A DNA stretch of 64,000 bases from JAFGPF01 sp964500415 (GCA_964500415.1 CAZCOB010000001.1:124001-188000); one strand, 5' to 3'. Counted from the stretch's first letter, positions 35,639 through 43,832 are shown. Numbers and translations are program-made. The notes: generated by a model not told the origin, from the letters alone.

Positions 35639-35678
35639 TTATAATTGTATAACATTCATTGACTTGGTACAATTATAA
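35639..35678. promoter_or_regulatory. Symmetrical divergent promoter in a perfect 11-bp dyad
   Basis: TTATAATTGTA (35639-35649) and TACAATTATAA (35668-35678) are exact inverted copies 18 bp apart. The dyad contains a promoter on each strand. Plus: TTGTAT (35645-35650), 17 bp, TACAAT (35668-35673), toward the GNAT gene. Minus: TTGTAC (35672-35667), 17 bp, TACAAT (35649-35644), toward the deacetylase. The promoters occupy the same DNA, so polymerase could use only one at a time. The dyad may also be an operator. Confidence 0.6.
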
Positions 35679-35708
35679 TGAATACAGCGAGAGGTCTTCG
35701 ATTCGGCT

Positions 35709-36620
35709 ATGGCTGACCCCCCTTACAGTATCAGGAATTACCGTCCCGCCGATTTTAATTTTTTCGTCCTGCTGTACCGGGAAGCCGAGCGGCAGGAACC
35801 CATCGGCAGGCCGGCCACGCCTCAGTCCATCATGGAAAAGCTGTCCCATCCCGCATTTTCTCCCGAACATGATTTATTCCTTGTCGAAAAGGCCGGCGAA
35901 ATCATCGGCTTCATGGATATACTGCCGGAGCTGGATATTAAGCGGTTGATAGTCGACGCCTGGCTGCGGCCGGAGCACCGACGGAAAGGACTGGGTAGGA
36001 AGCTCCTGAAATTAGCCGTACGCCGCGCCGGTGAACTGGGTGCCGTTGTCCTCCACGTTAACGTTAGTGAAGATAATACCGTCGCCAAAAACGTGCTCTC
36101 CAGGCTGGGATTCGAGCGCGTCCGGCGCTACCTGAAATTGGGTCTGGACCTGAGCAACTCGTACACGCGGGAATTAAGCAACGCTTATGGCGAATGCCGC
36201 CACCTGCGCGAAGGCGAGGAGGCAATACTGACACAGGTACAGAAACGCAGTTTCGCCGGGCAATGGGGCTACAATCCCGATACCGTAGCGACGATTGCCT
36301 ATCGCATCGGCCTGAGCCACCGCTCCCCGGGGGATACCGTCCTGGCCTGCGAAGAAGACGAGGTTATCGGCTATTGCTGGACGGAGGTAACCTCCGGCGG
36401 AGATGGCCGGATATATATGATTGGTTCCGACCCTGACCATCGCGGTCGGGGCATCGGCAGAAAATTACTGCTGGCCGGACTGGCCCACCTTAAAAACGTG
36501 GGTGTAAAAGACGTCTGGCTAACGGTAGATGACGGGAACAAGGCAGCCCTTTCTCTTTACGAATCGACCGGATTCAGGTTGCTTGAGAGTTACCTCTGGT
36601 ACGAAAAATCGGTTGTTTAG
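35709..36620 (+). CDS. Tandem-GNAT acetyltransferase (mycothiol synthase-like)
   Basis: A 303-residue protein with two GNAT domains. The first (about 5-145) has the acetyl-CoA motif RRKGLGRKLLK, with 'VLHVNVSEDNTVAKNVLSRL' after it. The second (about 155-300) has RGRGIGRKLLL and 'VDDGNKAALSLYESTGF'. Two fused GNAT domains of this total length are the hallmark of MshD, which acetylates the cysteinyl amine of Cys-GlcN-Ins; other tandem GNATs exist. It lies between an LmbE deacetylase and an MshA-like glycosyltransferase. The ribosome-binding site (GAGAGG) is rather far upstream. The stop overlaps the stop of the convergent glycosyltransferase by 4 bases. Confidence 0.85.
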   Translation: MADPPYSIRNYRPADFNFFVLLYREAERQEPIGRPATPQSIMEKLSHPAFSPEHDLFLVEKAGEIIGFMDILPELDIKRLIVDAWLRPEHRRKGLGRKLLKLAVRRAGELGAVVLHVNVSEDNTVAKNVLSRLGFERVRRYLKLGLDLSNSYTRELSNAYGECRHLREGEEAILTQVQKRSFAGQWGYNPDTVATIAYRIGLSHRSPGDTVLACEEDEVIGYCWTEVTSGGDGRIYMIGSDPDHRGRGIGRKLLLAGLAHLKNVGVKDVWLTVDDGNKAALSLYESTGFRLLESYLWYEKSVV

Positions 36621-37849
36621 GCCACCGGCGCCGCGCTTCTGTCCAGTACCCGGCGCAGTTCCCCGATTATCCCCCCGGATATATTCGTCCAGCTGTACGC
36701 ACTTACTGATTCTCTGGTAGCGAGCGCTAACGCCATATCCCGCGGGGGCTTTGATAAAATCGAGGTTATCTTTTCGGCGAGGTTCCGGGGCGCATTATCG
36801 GCAATGATGTATCCTGTTTCGCCCTGTCTGATAATATTCCTGAGGTCGCCGACATCCGTGGCTACCACGGGCGTGCCGCAGGCTAAAGACTCCAGGGATA
36901 CCAGGCCGAAGCTCTCATAATAAGAGGGCACCACGCAGACATCGGCGGCGCTGTAGAAATCCGGCAGATGCTCCTGCTTCACCATGCCCTGAAATGTAAC
37001 TCTGTCCCGTATTTTCAATTCCGCAGCCAGTTTCAGTAATCTGTCTATTTCACTCCGGCTGTACTCGTCGCCGCCGATTATCACCAGTCTCAGGCTCTTA
37101 AAGTTATCCAGGTACGGCACGGCCTTCAAAAGCTGGTCAACTCCCTTCAGCGGGTCAATCCTGCCGACAAACAAGAGGACTTTTTCATCGGTAAATCCCA
37201 GCTTTTGCCTGGCGATTATTCTCTCTAGAGGCTGAAACATCTCCATGTTGACGCCGCAGGGCACGATGCCGACTTTCTCCGGGTCGCCTCCGTAGTGTCG
37301 TATCAACTCTTCCTTTTCCCGCTCCGTGGCAACGATAATTCTCTGACAATCATCGACGGCTTCCCTTTCCGTGACGATGCGGAGTTCCGGAGCATCCTCG
37401 CCGATGCCGATGGCGTTTTTCACGGCGCCCAGCGTGTGAAACATGATAACATGCGGCACCTGCCACCACTGTTGCAGGTATTTACCCACCCACCCGGAAA
37501 GCCAGTAGTGACTGAAGATAATATCATACCGGAGTCCGTTGTCTTTTCGGTAATTCTCCAGTTTGCAGGTAAATTCGGGCAGGCAGGAATACACCGCCAG
37601 TTTGTGTATCTTCTTTTCCTCCCCCGCCTTGAGGTGAACAAGCCGCGCCCGCTGACCCAGGTCATAAATCTGGGAGTCGGCGGGGTCATGAGTGCGGGTA
37701 TAGACATCCACATAATGTCCCTGTTTCCCCAGTTCGTAGGCCAGTTCCCGGATATATACGCTCATGCCGCCGGTATCCCTGGCCCCTAGGTCGCCTACCG
37801 GGCAGCTATGGGCGCTCAACATGGCAATGCGCAATTTTCTCTCGTCCAT
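36617..37849 (-). CDS. GT4-family glycosyltransferase (MshA-like)
   Basis: A 410-residue GT-B glycosyltransferase. The N-terminal domain begins with 'RIAMLSAHSCPVGDLGARDT', then GGMSVYIRELAYELGKQGH and 'VDVYTRTHDP', close to the pattern of MshA and sucrose-phosphate-synthase-like enzymes. The C-terminal domain has 'LFVGRIDPLKGVDQLLKAVP' and the nucleotide-sugar E-x7-E motif ESFGLVSLE. MshA joins GlcNAc to inositol phosphate as the first step of mycothiol synthesis; that acceptor cannot be confirmed here. It lies 22 bp after the BioF2/FemAB-like gene on the same strand, and the two likely form an operon. Confidence 0.88.
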   Translation of the reverse strand: MDERKLRIAMLSAHSCPVGDLGARDTGGMSVYIRELAYELGKQGHYVDVYTRTHDPADSQIYDLGQRARLVHLKAGEEKKIHKLAVYSCLPEFTCKLENYRKDNGLRYDIIFSHYWLSGWVGKYLQQWWQVPHVIMFHTLGAVKNAIGIGEDAPELRIVTEREAVDDCQRIIVATEREKEELIRHYGGDPEKVGIVPCGVNMEMFQPLERIIARQKLGFTDEKVLLFVGRIDPLKGVDQLLKAVPYLDNFKSLRLVIIGGDEYSRSEIDRLLKLAAELKIRDRVTFQGMVKQEHLPDFYSAADVCVVPSYYESFGLVSLESLACGTPVVATDVGDLRNIIRQGETGYIIADNAPRNLAEKITSILSKPPRDMALALATRESVSAYSWTNISGGIIGELRRVLDRSAAPVA

Positions 37850-37871
37850 CAGTGTTCCGGCGTTTCCCCCG

Positions 37872-38852
37872 TTATGCTATGGTTATCTGGCATCGATACA
37901 GAGGTACCTCCTGACCACCCAGGCGATATTTATACGTTTCCGCACCTTTAAGAAAGTCCCATTTCTTCTTACCCTTTTCAATACTCTCTTTAAGACAGAG
38001 AACTTTACATAGCAACCCCACGCTTAAGTAATTAAAACGCGGGTCATAAGCGCTATTATATAAGAAATGTGTATTTTTATAATCAAAGCCTATGGTCATA
38101 GCGGCTGGCTGGTTGTCCAGCTTGATAATTCCGAACCTCAGCAGCCCGATATCTCCCATCGTTTTGGCAAAATACTTAAAAAATGACTTCATCTGCGGAG
38201 TCATAAAATTAGCTTTCTCTTCCCGGCTCCTCGGAAAGAGATTAAAGAACATATCTAAAAAATCGTCAACTTCCTGCCCGCTCTCAATACAGCGGTGTTC
38301 TACATTGCCCGCCTCTCCTAAACGCCTCAACTTGCGCTTAACTTCGTGTCGCTGCTTGGTATTTAATGTTGCTAAATATTCGTCCCAGGAAGGCGGTAAG
38401 TCCACTTCAAGAGAGATATCCTCCTGTGTATTTAGGACTTTATAACCCCTTTCAGTCGCTATATTTATCAGGCTCGTAAGCACGGTTGAATCGGGGCGTA
38501 CGTGCTTCAGGTCCAGCGATTTTACGTTATTCTCTCTCAAATCATCCAGCAGGATGCCGAAGAAATCGTCCTCCCTGCCGGACACCACCACGAAGTCCTG
38601 ATAGTCGCAGACATCAGTATTGCCGATGAAAAAGGCTGTTTCCCCCCTGACCATCAGCGGAGCGACGCCGATTATTTTCTCTCCCTGCCGTACCGTGCGT
38701 ATGGAGAGTTCGTTACCGGAACCGAATATTTGCCACCAGACCTGCAACCATGCCGGTAAAACGAAAACGGAAGACCAGTTGAGAGCTTGCCTTGAGTCGT
38801 TCCAGTATGAGTTTAGTTTATCCAGGTTATCATCGCTGACGATATAACTCAT
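37872..38852 (-). CDS. BioF2/FemAB-like GNAT-fold acyltransferase
   Basis: A 326-residue protein of the CelD/BioF2-like group within the GNAT/FemAB superfamily. Visible markers are 'LPAWLQVWWQIFGSGNELSI' near 35, a 'LNTKQRHEVKRKLRRLGEAG' basic helix near 185, and 'RFGIIKLDNQPAAMTIGFDY' with 'YLSVGLLCKVLCLKESIEKG' toward the C-terminus, the typical second-domain pattern. Members transfer acyl or aminoacyl groups in cell-wall, polysaccharide or small-molecule pathways. The gene is markedly AT-rich for this region (about 32% GC by hand count over 38161-38220), suggesting a separate origin. It heads the operon with the MshA-like enzyme. Confidence 0.8.
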   Translation of the reverse strand: MSYIVSDDNLDKLNSYWNDSRQALNWSSVFVLPAWLQVWWQIFGSGNELSIRTVRQGEKIIGVAPLMVRGETAFFIGNTDVCDYQDFVVVSGREDDFFGILLDDLRENNVKSLDLKHVRPDSTVLTSLINIATERGYKVLNTQEDISLEVDLPPSWDEYLATLNTKQRHEVKRKLRRLGEAGNVEHRCIESGQEVDDFLDMFFNLFPRSREEKANFMTPQMKSFFKYFAKTMGDIGLLRFGIIKLDNQPAAMTIGFDYKNTHFLYNSAYDPRFNYLSVGLLCKVLCLKESIEKGKKKWDFLKGAETYKYRLGGQEVPLYRCQITIA

Positions 38853-38935
38853 CTGCCTACGATATAGTCTAACACTTTACCTATAGCGGAGTAAAAGGAC
38901 TATTGTCACATGATAACATTAAATCCGGATGTAAT

Positions 38936-38964
38936 TTGACAAAGAAACGTGTATAGGCTAGTCT
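38936..38964 (+). promoter_or_regulatory. Possible promoter for the EthD-like gene
   Basis: A perfect TTGACA (38936-38941) is followed after 17 bp by a poor -10 (TAGTCT, 38959-38964). A start near 38971 would leave about 50 bases before the ATG at 39020. Confidence 0.35.
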
Positions 38965-39019
38965 CTTAACAGCCAAAAGCGATACCCGTGCATTAAATAT
39001 TAAAAGAAAGAGGTAGAAA

Positions 39020-39331
39020 ATGGCCAAGCAGATTATTCTTTATAATCTGGCGGAACACGTCACCGATGAGCAGTACAAGGACTATGTCGTTAATGAAAAG
39101 GGGCCGCTGCTGGACAGCCTGCCGGGGGTTAAAAAGTTTGAAATGGTGAGGATAACGGGCTCGATGAAGGGTGAGATACCCTATAAATACGTCGGCATCC
39201 TGCATGTGGAAGATATGGAGAAATTTGCCAAAGAAGCTATGCCGTCAAAGAAATTCCAGGACTTCGGCGCCAAGTGGAGCACCATGGTGCAACCGGACTT
39301 CCAGACCCTGACGGGCGAAGAAATATATTAA
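39020..39331 (+). CDS. EthD-like ferredoxin-fold small protein
   Basis: A 103-residue protein with the length and pattern of the dimeric alpha/beta-barrel (EthD/HapK-like) group: an N-terminal strand (KQIILYNLA), 'YKDYVVNEKGPLLDSLPGVK' and a central 'YVGILHVEDMEKFAKEAMPS' block. Members range from auxiliary factors for oxidases to small cyclases; no reaction can be named. AAAGAGG lies before the ATG. It precedes the acyl-CoA dehydrogenase by 90 bp, and another small protein of similar fold type follows that dehydrogenase (40.7 kb), so two barrel proteins flank the enzyme. Confidence 0.7.
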   Translation: MAKQIILYNLAEHVTDEQYKDYVVNEKGPLLDSLPGVKKFEMVRITGSMKGEIPYKYVGILHVEDMEKFAKEAMPSKKFQDFGAKWSTMVQPDFQTLTGEEIY

Positions 39332-39421
39332 ATTAGCTACACAATTAATTTATCAAGCGAAAGAATTATCTACACAACCGTTAAAGCTGTTTTTTTTATT
39401 ATACAGTAGGGGGAGATAATT

Positions 39422-40642
39422 ATGAATTTAGAGCATTTATTAACCGACGAGGACCGCCAGATTCGGGAAGCGGTAAGGGACTTCACCAGGAAAGAGATAA
39501 TCCCTAATGCCAAGAAACTGGAAACGGACTATAAATATGTGGAAGAAGTCCATCAAAAACTTGTTGACATGGGGATCCAGGCAGCGGGGTATCCTGCCGA
39601 ATACGGTGGTGGTGATGGGTCCAGCATCGCACTCGGTATCATTTGCGAGGAACTGGCTAAAGGCGACGGTGGGATAAGCCTTTCGACAGGTATCAACTGG
39701 GGCCTGATTCTGAAGCCGGCGGTAGTAGCCGGGAACAAGACCGTCATGGACAGGTTCATCCCGACCTTCTGTAGCGGGAAGCTGGCGTATGCCTGCCTTT
39801 CCATGACCGATGAAGCCGGGGGTGCTGATTCCGAGAATCCATTACTGCAGGGTGCCGGTATAAAAACGACGGCCAGGCTGGAGGGTGATGAATACGTAAT
39901 AAACGGGGCCAAGTCGTGGCCGACTCATGGCGGTATCGCGGAATGTTATTTAACGATATGTACCACCGACACCACTGCGGGGGACGACGGAGTCGCTCTG
40001 ATATATATTCCCAGGGATACCCCGGGGCTTTCGTTCGGAAAACCTGAAAAGAAGATGCTGTTCAGAACATCGATAAATGGGTCGGTGTATTATGATAACG
40101 TTCGGGTGCCCAAGGAATACCGGCTCGCCGATCCCGGCACGGATGCTCACTTTTACCATTTCATCTCCGCAGGAACCGGTTGGCATTCGGCAACCATGGC
40201 TCTGGGAATTGCCGAACGTGCTTTTGAAATAGTGCTTGAGTATACCGGCACCCGCATGGGTGGATTTAAACCGGTCAGACAGCACAGCATGGTAGCCGGG
40301 ATAATTGCCGATATGGCTATCGGTATCGACATGATGAAGGCAAGTATCTATAACCTGAGTTGTATGCTTGACCACCTTGACGTATACGGCCCGCCATGGA
40401 CGCCAGAGTTTATCGCCAAAGCAACTACAACAAGAGTCTTCGCCGGAGACACGGCGGTGAAGATAATTAACAAAGGCGCCGAGTTATTAGGTTCCATGGC
40501 TATCTCTGAGGACTTCCCTTATGAAAAATGCCTCAGGGATGTTAAGATAACGCAACTCTGGCTGGGCGGTCAGCAAATCTCCCGATACCGCATTGCCCGG
40601 GGGTATTACGACCTGAAGAACTGGGCTCAGGAGAAGCCTTAG
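39422..40642 (+). CDS. Acyl-CoA dehydrogenase-family protein lacking the usual catalytic Glu
   Basis: A 406-residue ACAD-fold flavoprotein. The N-terminal helical domain begins 'LTDEDRQIREAVRDFTRKEI'; the middle domain has 'ACLSMTDEAGGADSENPL' and 'INGAKSWPTHGGIAECYLTI'; the C-terminal domain ends 'CLRDVKITQLWLGGQQISRY'. In most ACADs this last block reads YEGT with the catalytic Glu; here it is W-L-G-G, so Leu381 replaces it. Either the base sits elsewhere (as in isovaleryl- and long-chain enzymes) or the reaction differs. GGGGGAG precedes the ATG. It is transcribed opposite to the other two ACADs and is not part of their operon. Confidence 0.88.
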   Translation: MNLEHLLTDEDRQIREAVRDFTRKEIIPNAKKLETDYKYVEEVHQKLVDMGIQAAGYPAEYGGGDGSSIALGIICEELAKGDGGISLSTGINWGLILKPAVVAGNKTVMDRFIPTFCSGKLAYACLSMTDEAGGADSENPLLQGAGIKTTARLEGDEYVINGAKSWPTHGGIAECYLTICTTDTTAGDDGVALIYIPRDTPGLSFGKPEKKMLFRTSINGSVYYDNVRVPKEYRLADPGTDAHFYHFISAGTGWHSATMALGIAERAFEIVLEYTGTRMGGFKPVRQHSMVAGIIADMAIGIDMMKASIYNLSCMLDHLDVYGPPWTPEFIAKATTTRVFAGDTAVKIINKGAELLGSMAISEDFPYEKCLRDVKITQLWLGGQQISRYRIARGYYDLKNWAQEKP

Positions 40643-40661
40643 TTTTCCCGGTCGCTTCAAC

Positions 40662-40979
40662 CTAGATAAGCACGCCCTTTGACAGACTGGCAGTATGTAC
40701 GTAGATCTCTATTCTGGGTTCGCCTTCGCAGATATCAAGAACGGTAGTTTTAAAGAGGTCTGATTTTCGATATGCTTCCCAATTCTCCTGCGTGTCGAAT
40801 ATCAACGTAGCACCCTGCCCATATGTTTTAGGGTTCATAATGAAGAGTTTCTCCTTCATTCCGGGAATTTTCTTACAGACCTCAATCACCTGGGCAAGAT
40901 GCTTCTTGACAGTTTCCGTATCAGCCAGCAGCTTCTTCACTTCGTCCTTCACTTCAAACGTACATATTACGGCTAACAT
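40662..40979 (-). CDS. Small ABM-like dimeric alpha/beta-barrel protein
   Basis: A 105-residue protein. The start MLAVICTFEVKDEVKKLLAD, the internal 'LIFDTQENWEAYRKSDLFK' and the overall size resemble antibiotic-biosynthesis-monooxygenase-like barrels, where 'W..Y..S..' is a common block. No catalytic residues can be assigned, so this is a fold-level guess. It lies 20 bp downstream of the DUF169 gene on the same strand, probably at the end of the activator-DUF169 transcript. Confidence 0.6.
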   Translation of the reverse strand: MLAVICTFEVKDEVKKLLADTETVKKHLAQVIEVCKKIPGMKEKLFIMNPKTYGQGATLIFDTQENWEAYRKSDLFKTTVLDICEGEPRIEIYVHTASLSKGVLI

Positions 40980-40999
40980 TTTTGCCTCTCTTTTCGTTC

Positions 41000-41758
41000 C
41001 TAGGGATTTTCCATCGCCCGTGCCAGTTCGTCTATGTTAGCTTTCTCACGTATCAGGAACTTCTCCCTGCCCTCGGTGTATGACGGGAGAACCCATTTCA
41101 TTTCCTTCAGGTTTTGGGTGATAATCGGAATCCAGTTATAAGGGATGGAAATCAGTACCCACCCTTCATCGAACACCTCTTTCGATTTCATACCGAAGGC
41201 CAGCCCGGTAACCGTAAAGTTCACCTTACCGCTCCGGTATGGATAATTGTAAACCCAGGCGCATCCCAGCACGCCCGTTGTCTTGGATTCCCTCAACACC
41301 CCGGTGGAATAGCACATCGCCCTCAGTATAATTTCCGCCTGGCTGGTGTCGGCTAAAATAATCAAGAGGTCCGGCTCGAATGCCAGTTTGTCTAATGTGG
41401 CGAAAGCGACATAGTTCACAGTACCCTTCGGCAGCAGGTTAAGGTATTGATAGAGGTTGCCGTTAGCCCGCGAATCCTGGAAAATCTCAAGTTTAATCCC
41501 CACCTCTCCCGCCTGGGCGAAGGCGGGTAAGTCCTCCATTCCCAGCAGTGCTTTCCCGAAGCAATTCTCATTCTCTCTCGCGAAGTAAAAGGGGGTTCCC
41601 CTCTCCTGGGCTTCTTTAAGCATTTCGCAGAAAGACAGGGTCTTATCAAGCTGCTCAATTCCTTCGGGTCTGGTGGGTAGGAACTTTACGCCTACGGGCT
41701 GCTTTTCAAAATTAAATTTACGGTACACGGACAGGTCTTGTTTTAATGGCATCATCAT
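41000..41758 (-). CDS. DUF169-family protein
   Basis: A 252-residue protein of the DUF169 family. The N-terminus 'KQPVGVKFLPTRPEGIEQL' followed by 'LSFCEMLKEAQERGTPFYF' and 'ENENCFGKALLGM' is characteristic, with the conserved cysteines C48 and C70 spaced as in the family. 'CYSTGVLRESKTTGVLGCAW' adds two further conserved Cys positions. The function is not established; the paired cysteines suggest metal or cluster binding. It follows the RACE-like activator gene by 18 bp. GGAG precedes a run of three ATGs at 41758. Confidence 0.85.
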   Translation of the reverse strand: MMMPLKQDLSVYRKFNFEKQPVGVKFLPTRPEGIEQLDKTLSFCEMLKEAQERGTPFYFARENENCFGKALLGMEDLPAFAQAGEVGIKLEIFQDSRANGNLYQYLNLLPKGTVNYVAFATLDKLAFEPDLLIILADTSQAEIILRAMCYSTGVLRESKTTGVLGCAWVYNYPYRSGKVNFTVTGLAFGMKSKEVFDEGWVLISIPYNWIPIITQNLKEMKWVLPSYTEGREKFLIREKANIDELARAMENP

Positions 41759-41776
41759 ATTACTCTCCTTACGATT

Positions 41777-43729
41777 TTATAATTTCTTACTCTTCGGGAG
41801 GAGGTGCTTGAGGTGAGGAAACTTGTCTGTGGCGTTGGGAAACGTAAGTGCCTGGGTGAAGGTATTATTGAAGTCCGGCTCGACGGTCAGTTCCACATAC
41901 TCTACCCGCCGCGCCATGAGGTCTGCCTCCTTCCTTTTATCTGTATTGAGGAGTGCCATGCGGGCGCCGTCGCCGGCGGCATTGCCGACCGCATAGACAT
42001 TTTCCGGGGCGCAGTCGGGGAAAAGTCCGATAACCGCCGCCGACTCTTTGTCGATATAGCTCCCGAAAGCCCCGGCCAGAATGACTTTATCGATTTTATT
42101 AATACCGAGTCGATTCATCATAATCCTAGCGCCGGAATACATGGCGCCCTTGGCAAGCTGTATTGCCCTGATGTCTTTCTGACAGATGACGATGTCATTG
42201 CCGATGGAAGCTTCTTTAGCCCAGGCGATAACGAACTCGGGTTCGTTCCCGTTCTTGCGCAAGCGCGGTGATTTCATTCGGGTATTGAAACGCCCGCCCC
42301 TATCGATAATACCCGCCAGGAACATCTGGGCGGCTGCGTCGAATATTCCTGAGCCGCAGATACCCCTTGCGCTGATATGTTTGACCTCCGTATTCCATTT
42401 CTCGTTGCCGATTACTTTGAACTGTACATCTTTCGTCTCCGGGTCTATTTTCATTTTTTCGATGGCCCCGGGTGCGGCGCGCATACCGTGCTTTATCTCC
42501 GCGCCCTCGAAGGCGGGCCCGGTGGCGCATGATGAAGAAAGCAGCTTCTTCCGATTTCCCAGAATCAGTTCGCCGTTGGTGCCGATGTCTATAATCAGCA
42601 GCATTTCGTCCCGGTTATAGGGCTCTTCGGCGATGAGAACGCCGACATTATCGGCGCCGACAAATCCCGCTTCTATGGGCAGGACGTGGACGTAAGCGCC
42701 GGATGATATTTTTATTCCGAGGTCGCGGGCCTTGATATCCAGGGAGTGATGCAAACCCGGTACGAAAGGCGCCTTGCCGAGCTGCCGGGGGTCGATATTC
42801 AGAAATATGTGGTGCATGCAGGTATTCCCGACAATAGCCGTATCGGTTATATCCGAGCGCTTTATACCTACCCTGGCCGCAGCTCGTCCGGCAATCTGGT
42901 TGATACATTTTATAATCGCCCGATTCATTCTTTTCAAGCCGTCTTTTTCCTTCACGGTGTAGCTGATACGGGACATGACATCCTCGCCGTAAGCGACCTG
43001 CGGGTTCATCATGGCATCCGTGGCGAGTACCTCCCCGGTGGTCAAATCACAGAGATAACCTGCCACGGTAGTGGTGCCGATATCCACGGCCAGGCCGTAG
43101 CCCTTAGAAGTCTGTCCCGGCTCTATATCGACGATTTCTTTTTTATTCCATATCGAGACGGTGACCTTCCATCTCCCCTCTCGTATCTTATTCTGCAAGT
43201 CCAGCATTATCGTATAATCGATGGCAAGGTCGCGCAGTTTGTACTTATTCTTAAGCGCTTCCTGGAGCCTCTCAAGGTCGCCGGTCGTATCGTGCAGGGT
43301 AGCCTTTTGCAACTCTATATAGTATTTCTTAACCGCCGGTTTGAGTTTGATGTCCCGAACAGTGGCCTCTTTGCGCACCACCTGCCGGCCCTTTCGGCTT
43401 TCCTCGGGGACGAAGACAACGATATCGCCGTGAACGTGCGTCTGGCATGCCATCCGGTAGTTATCACGTAGCTGCTTCTTGCTCAAGAATTTCTTGTTGG
43501 CTTCGCCGGTGTTGGAAACAGATGATATTGTGGAATTTATGCCGTATTTGGCAAAGTATCCTTCCTCGATTCTCACCTTGCACTTGCCGCAGGCACCTTT
43601 GCCTCCGCAAACGCTCTCGATATCGGCGCCCAAAAGCCGGGATGCCTCCAGTATGGTGATGCCTTTGTTGACTTTGCCCCGCAACCCGGAGGGCTGGAAT
43701 ACGACTGTATAATTTTGGTTATTCATCAT
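41777..43729 (-). CDS. ATP-dependent reductive activator of corrinoid proteins (RACE type)
   Basis: A 650-residue protein with an N-terminal [2Fe-2S] ferredoxin domain (C41, C47, C50 in CGGKGACGKC, and C95), a linker region to about 200, and a C-terminal ASKHA-type ATPase (DUF4445) starting 'GYGLAVDIGTTTVAGYLCDL', with 'LLIIDIGTNGELILGNRKKL' and 'LAGAFGSYIDKESAAVIGLF'. RACE proteins use ATP to reduce inactive Co(II) corrinoid to Co(I) in methyltransferase systems. No corrinoid protein or methyltransferase is encoded in the window, so the partner is elsewhere. DUF169 follows directly. A possible promoter lies at 43755-43784. Confidence 0.9.
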   Translation of the reverse strand: MMNNQNYTVVFQPSGLRGKVNKGITILEASRLLGADIESVCGGKGACGKCKVRIEEGYFAKYGINSTISSVSNTGEANKKFLSKKQLRDNYRMACQTHVHGDIVVFVPEESRKGRQVVRKEATVRDIKLKPAVKKYYIELQKATLHDTTGDLERLQEALKNKYKLRDLAIDYTIMLDLQNKIREGRWKVTVSIWNKKEIVDIEPGQTSKGYGLAVDIGTTTVAGYLCDLTTGEVLATDAMMNPQVAYGEDVMSRISYTVKEKDGLKRMNRAIIKCINQIAGRAAARVGIKRSDITDTAIVGNTCMHHIFLNIDPRQLGKAPFVPGLHHSLDIKARDLGIKISSGAYVHVLPIEAGFVGADNVGVLIAEEPYNRDEMLLIIDIGTNGELILGNRKKLLSSSCATGPAFEGAEIKHGMRAAPGAIEKMKIDPETKDVQFKVIGNEKWNTEVKHISARGICGSGIFDAAAQMFLAGIIDRGGRFNTRMKSPRLRKNGNEPEFVIAWAKEASIGNDIVICQKDIRAIQLAKGAMYSGARIMMNRLGINKIDKVILAGAFGSYIDKESAAVIGLFPDCAPENVYAVGNAAGDGARMALLNTDKRKEADLMARRVEYVELTVEPDFNNTFTQALTFPNATDKFPHLKHLLPKSKKL

Positions 43730-43754
43730 TCACAATATAACATGTAGTGACATA

Positions 43755-43784
43755 TTAATACAAAGCTGAAGAATACTTTGTAAA
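43755..43784 (-). promoter_or_regulatory. Possible promoter for the corrinoid-activator operon
   Basis: Minus strand: TTTACA (43784-43779), 18 bp, TATTAA (43760-43755). A start near 43748 gives about 20 bases of leader to the ATG at 43729. Confidence 0.4.
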
Positions 43785-43832
43785 GATTAATGAAAAAGAA
43801 AAGTAAAAATGAAACGAGTCACAGGTGGAAAT

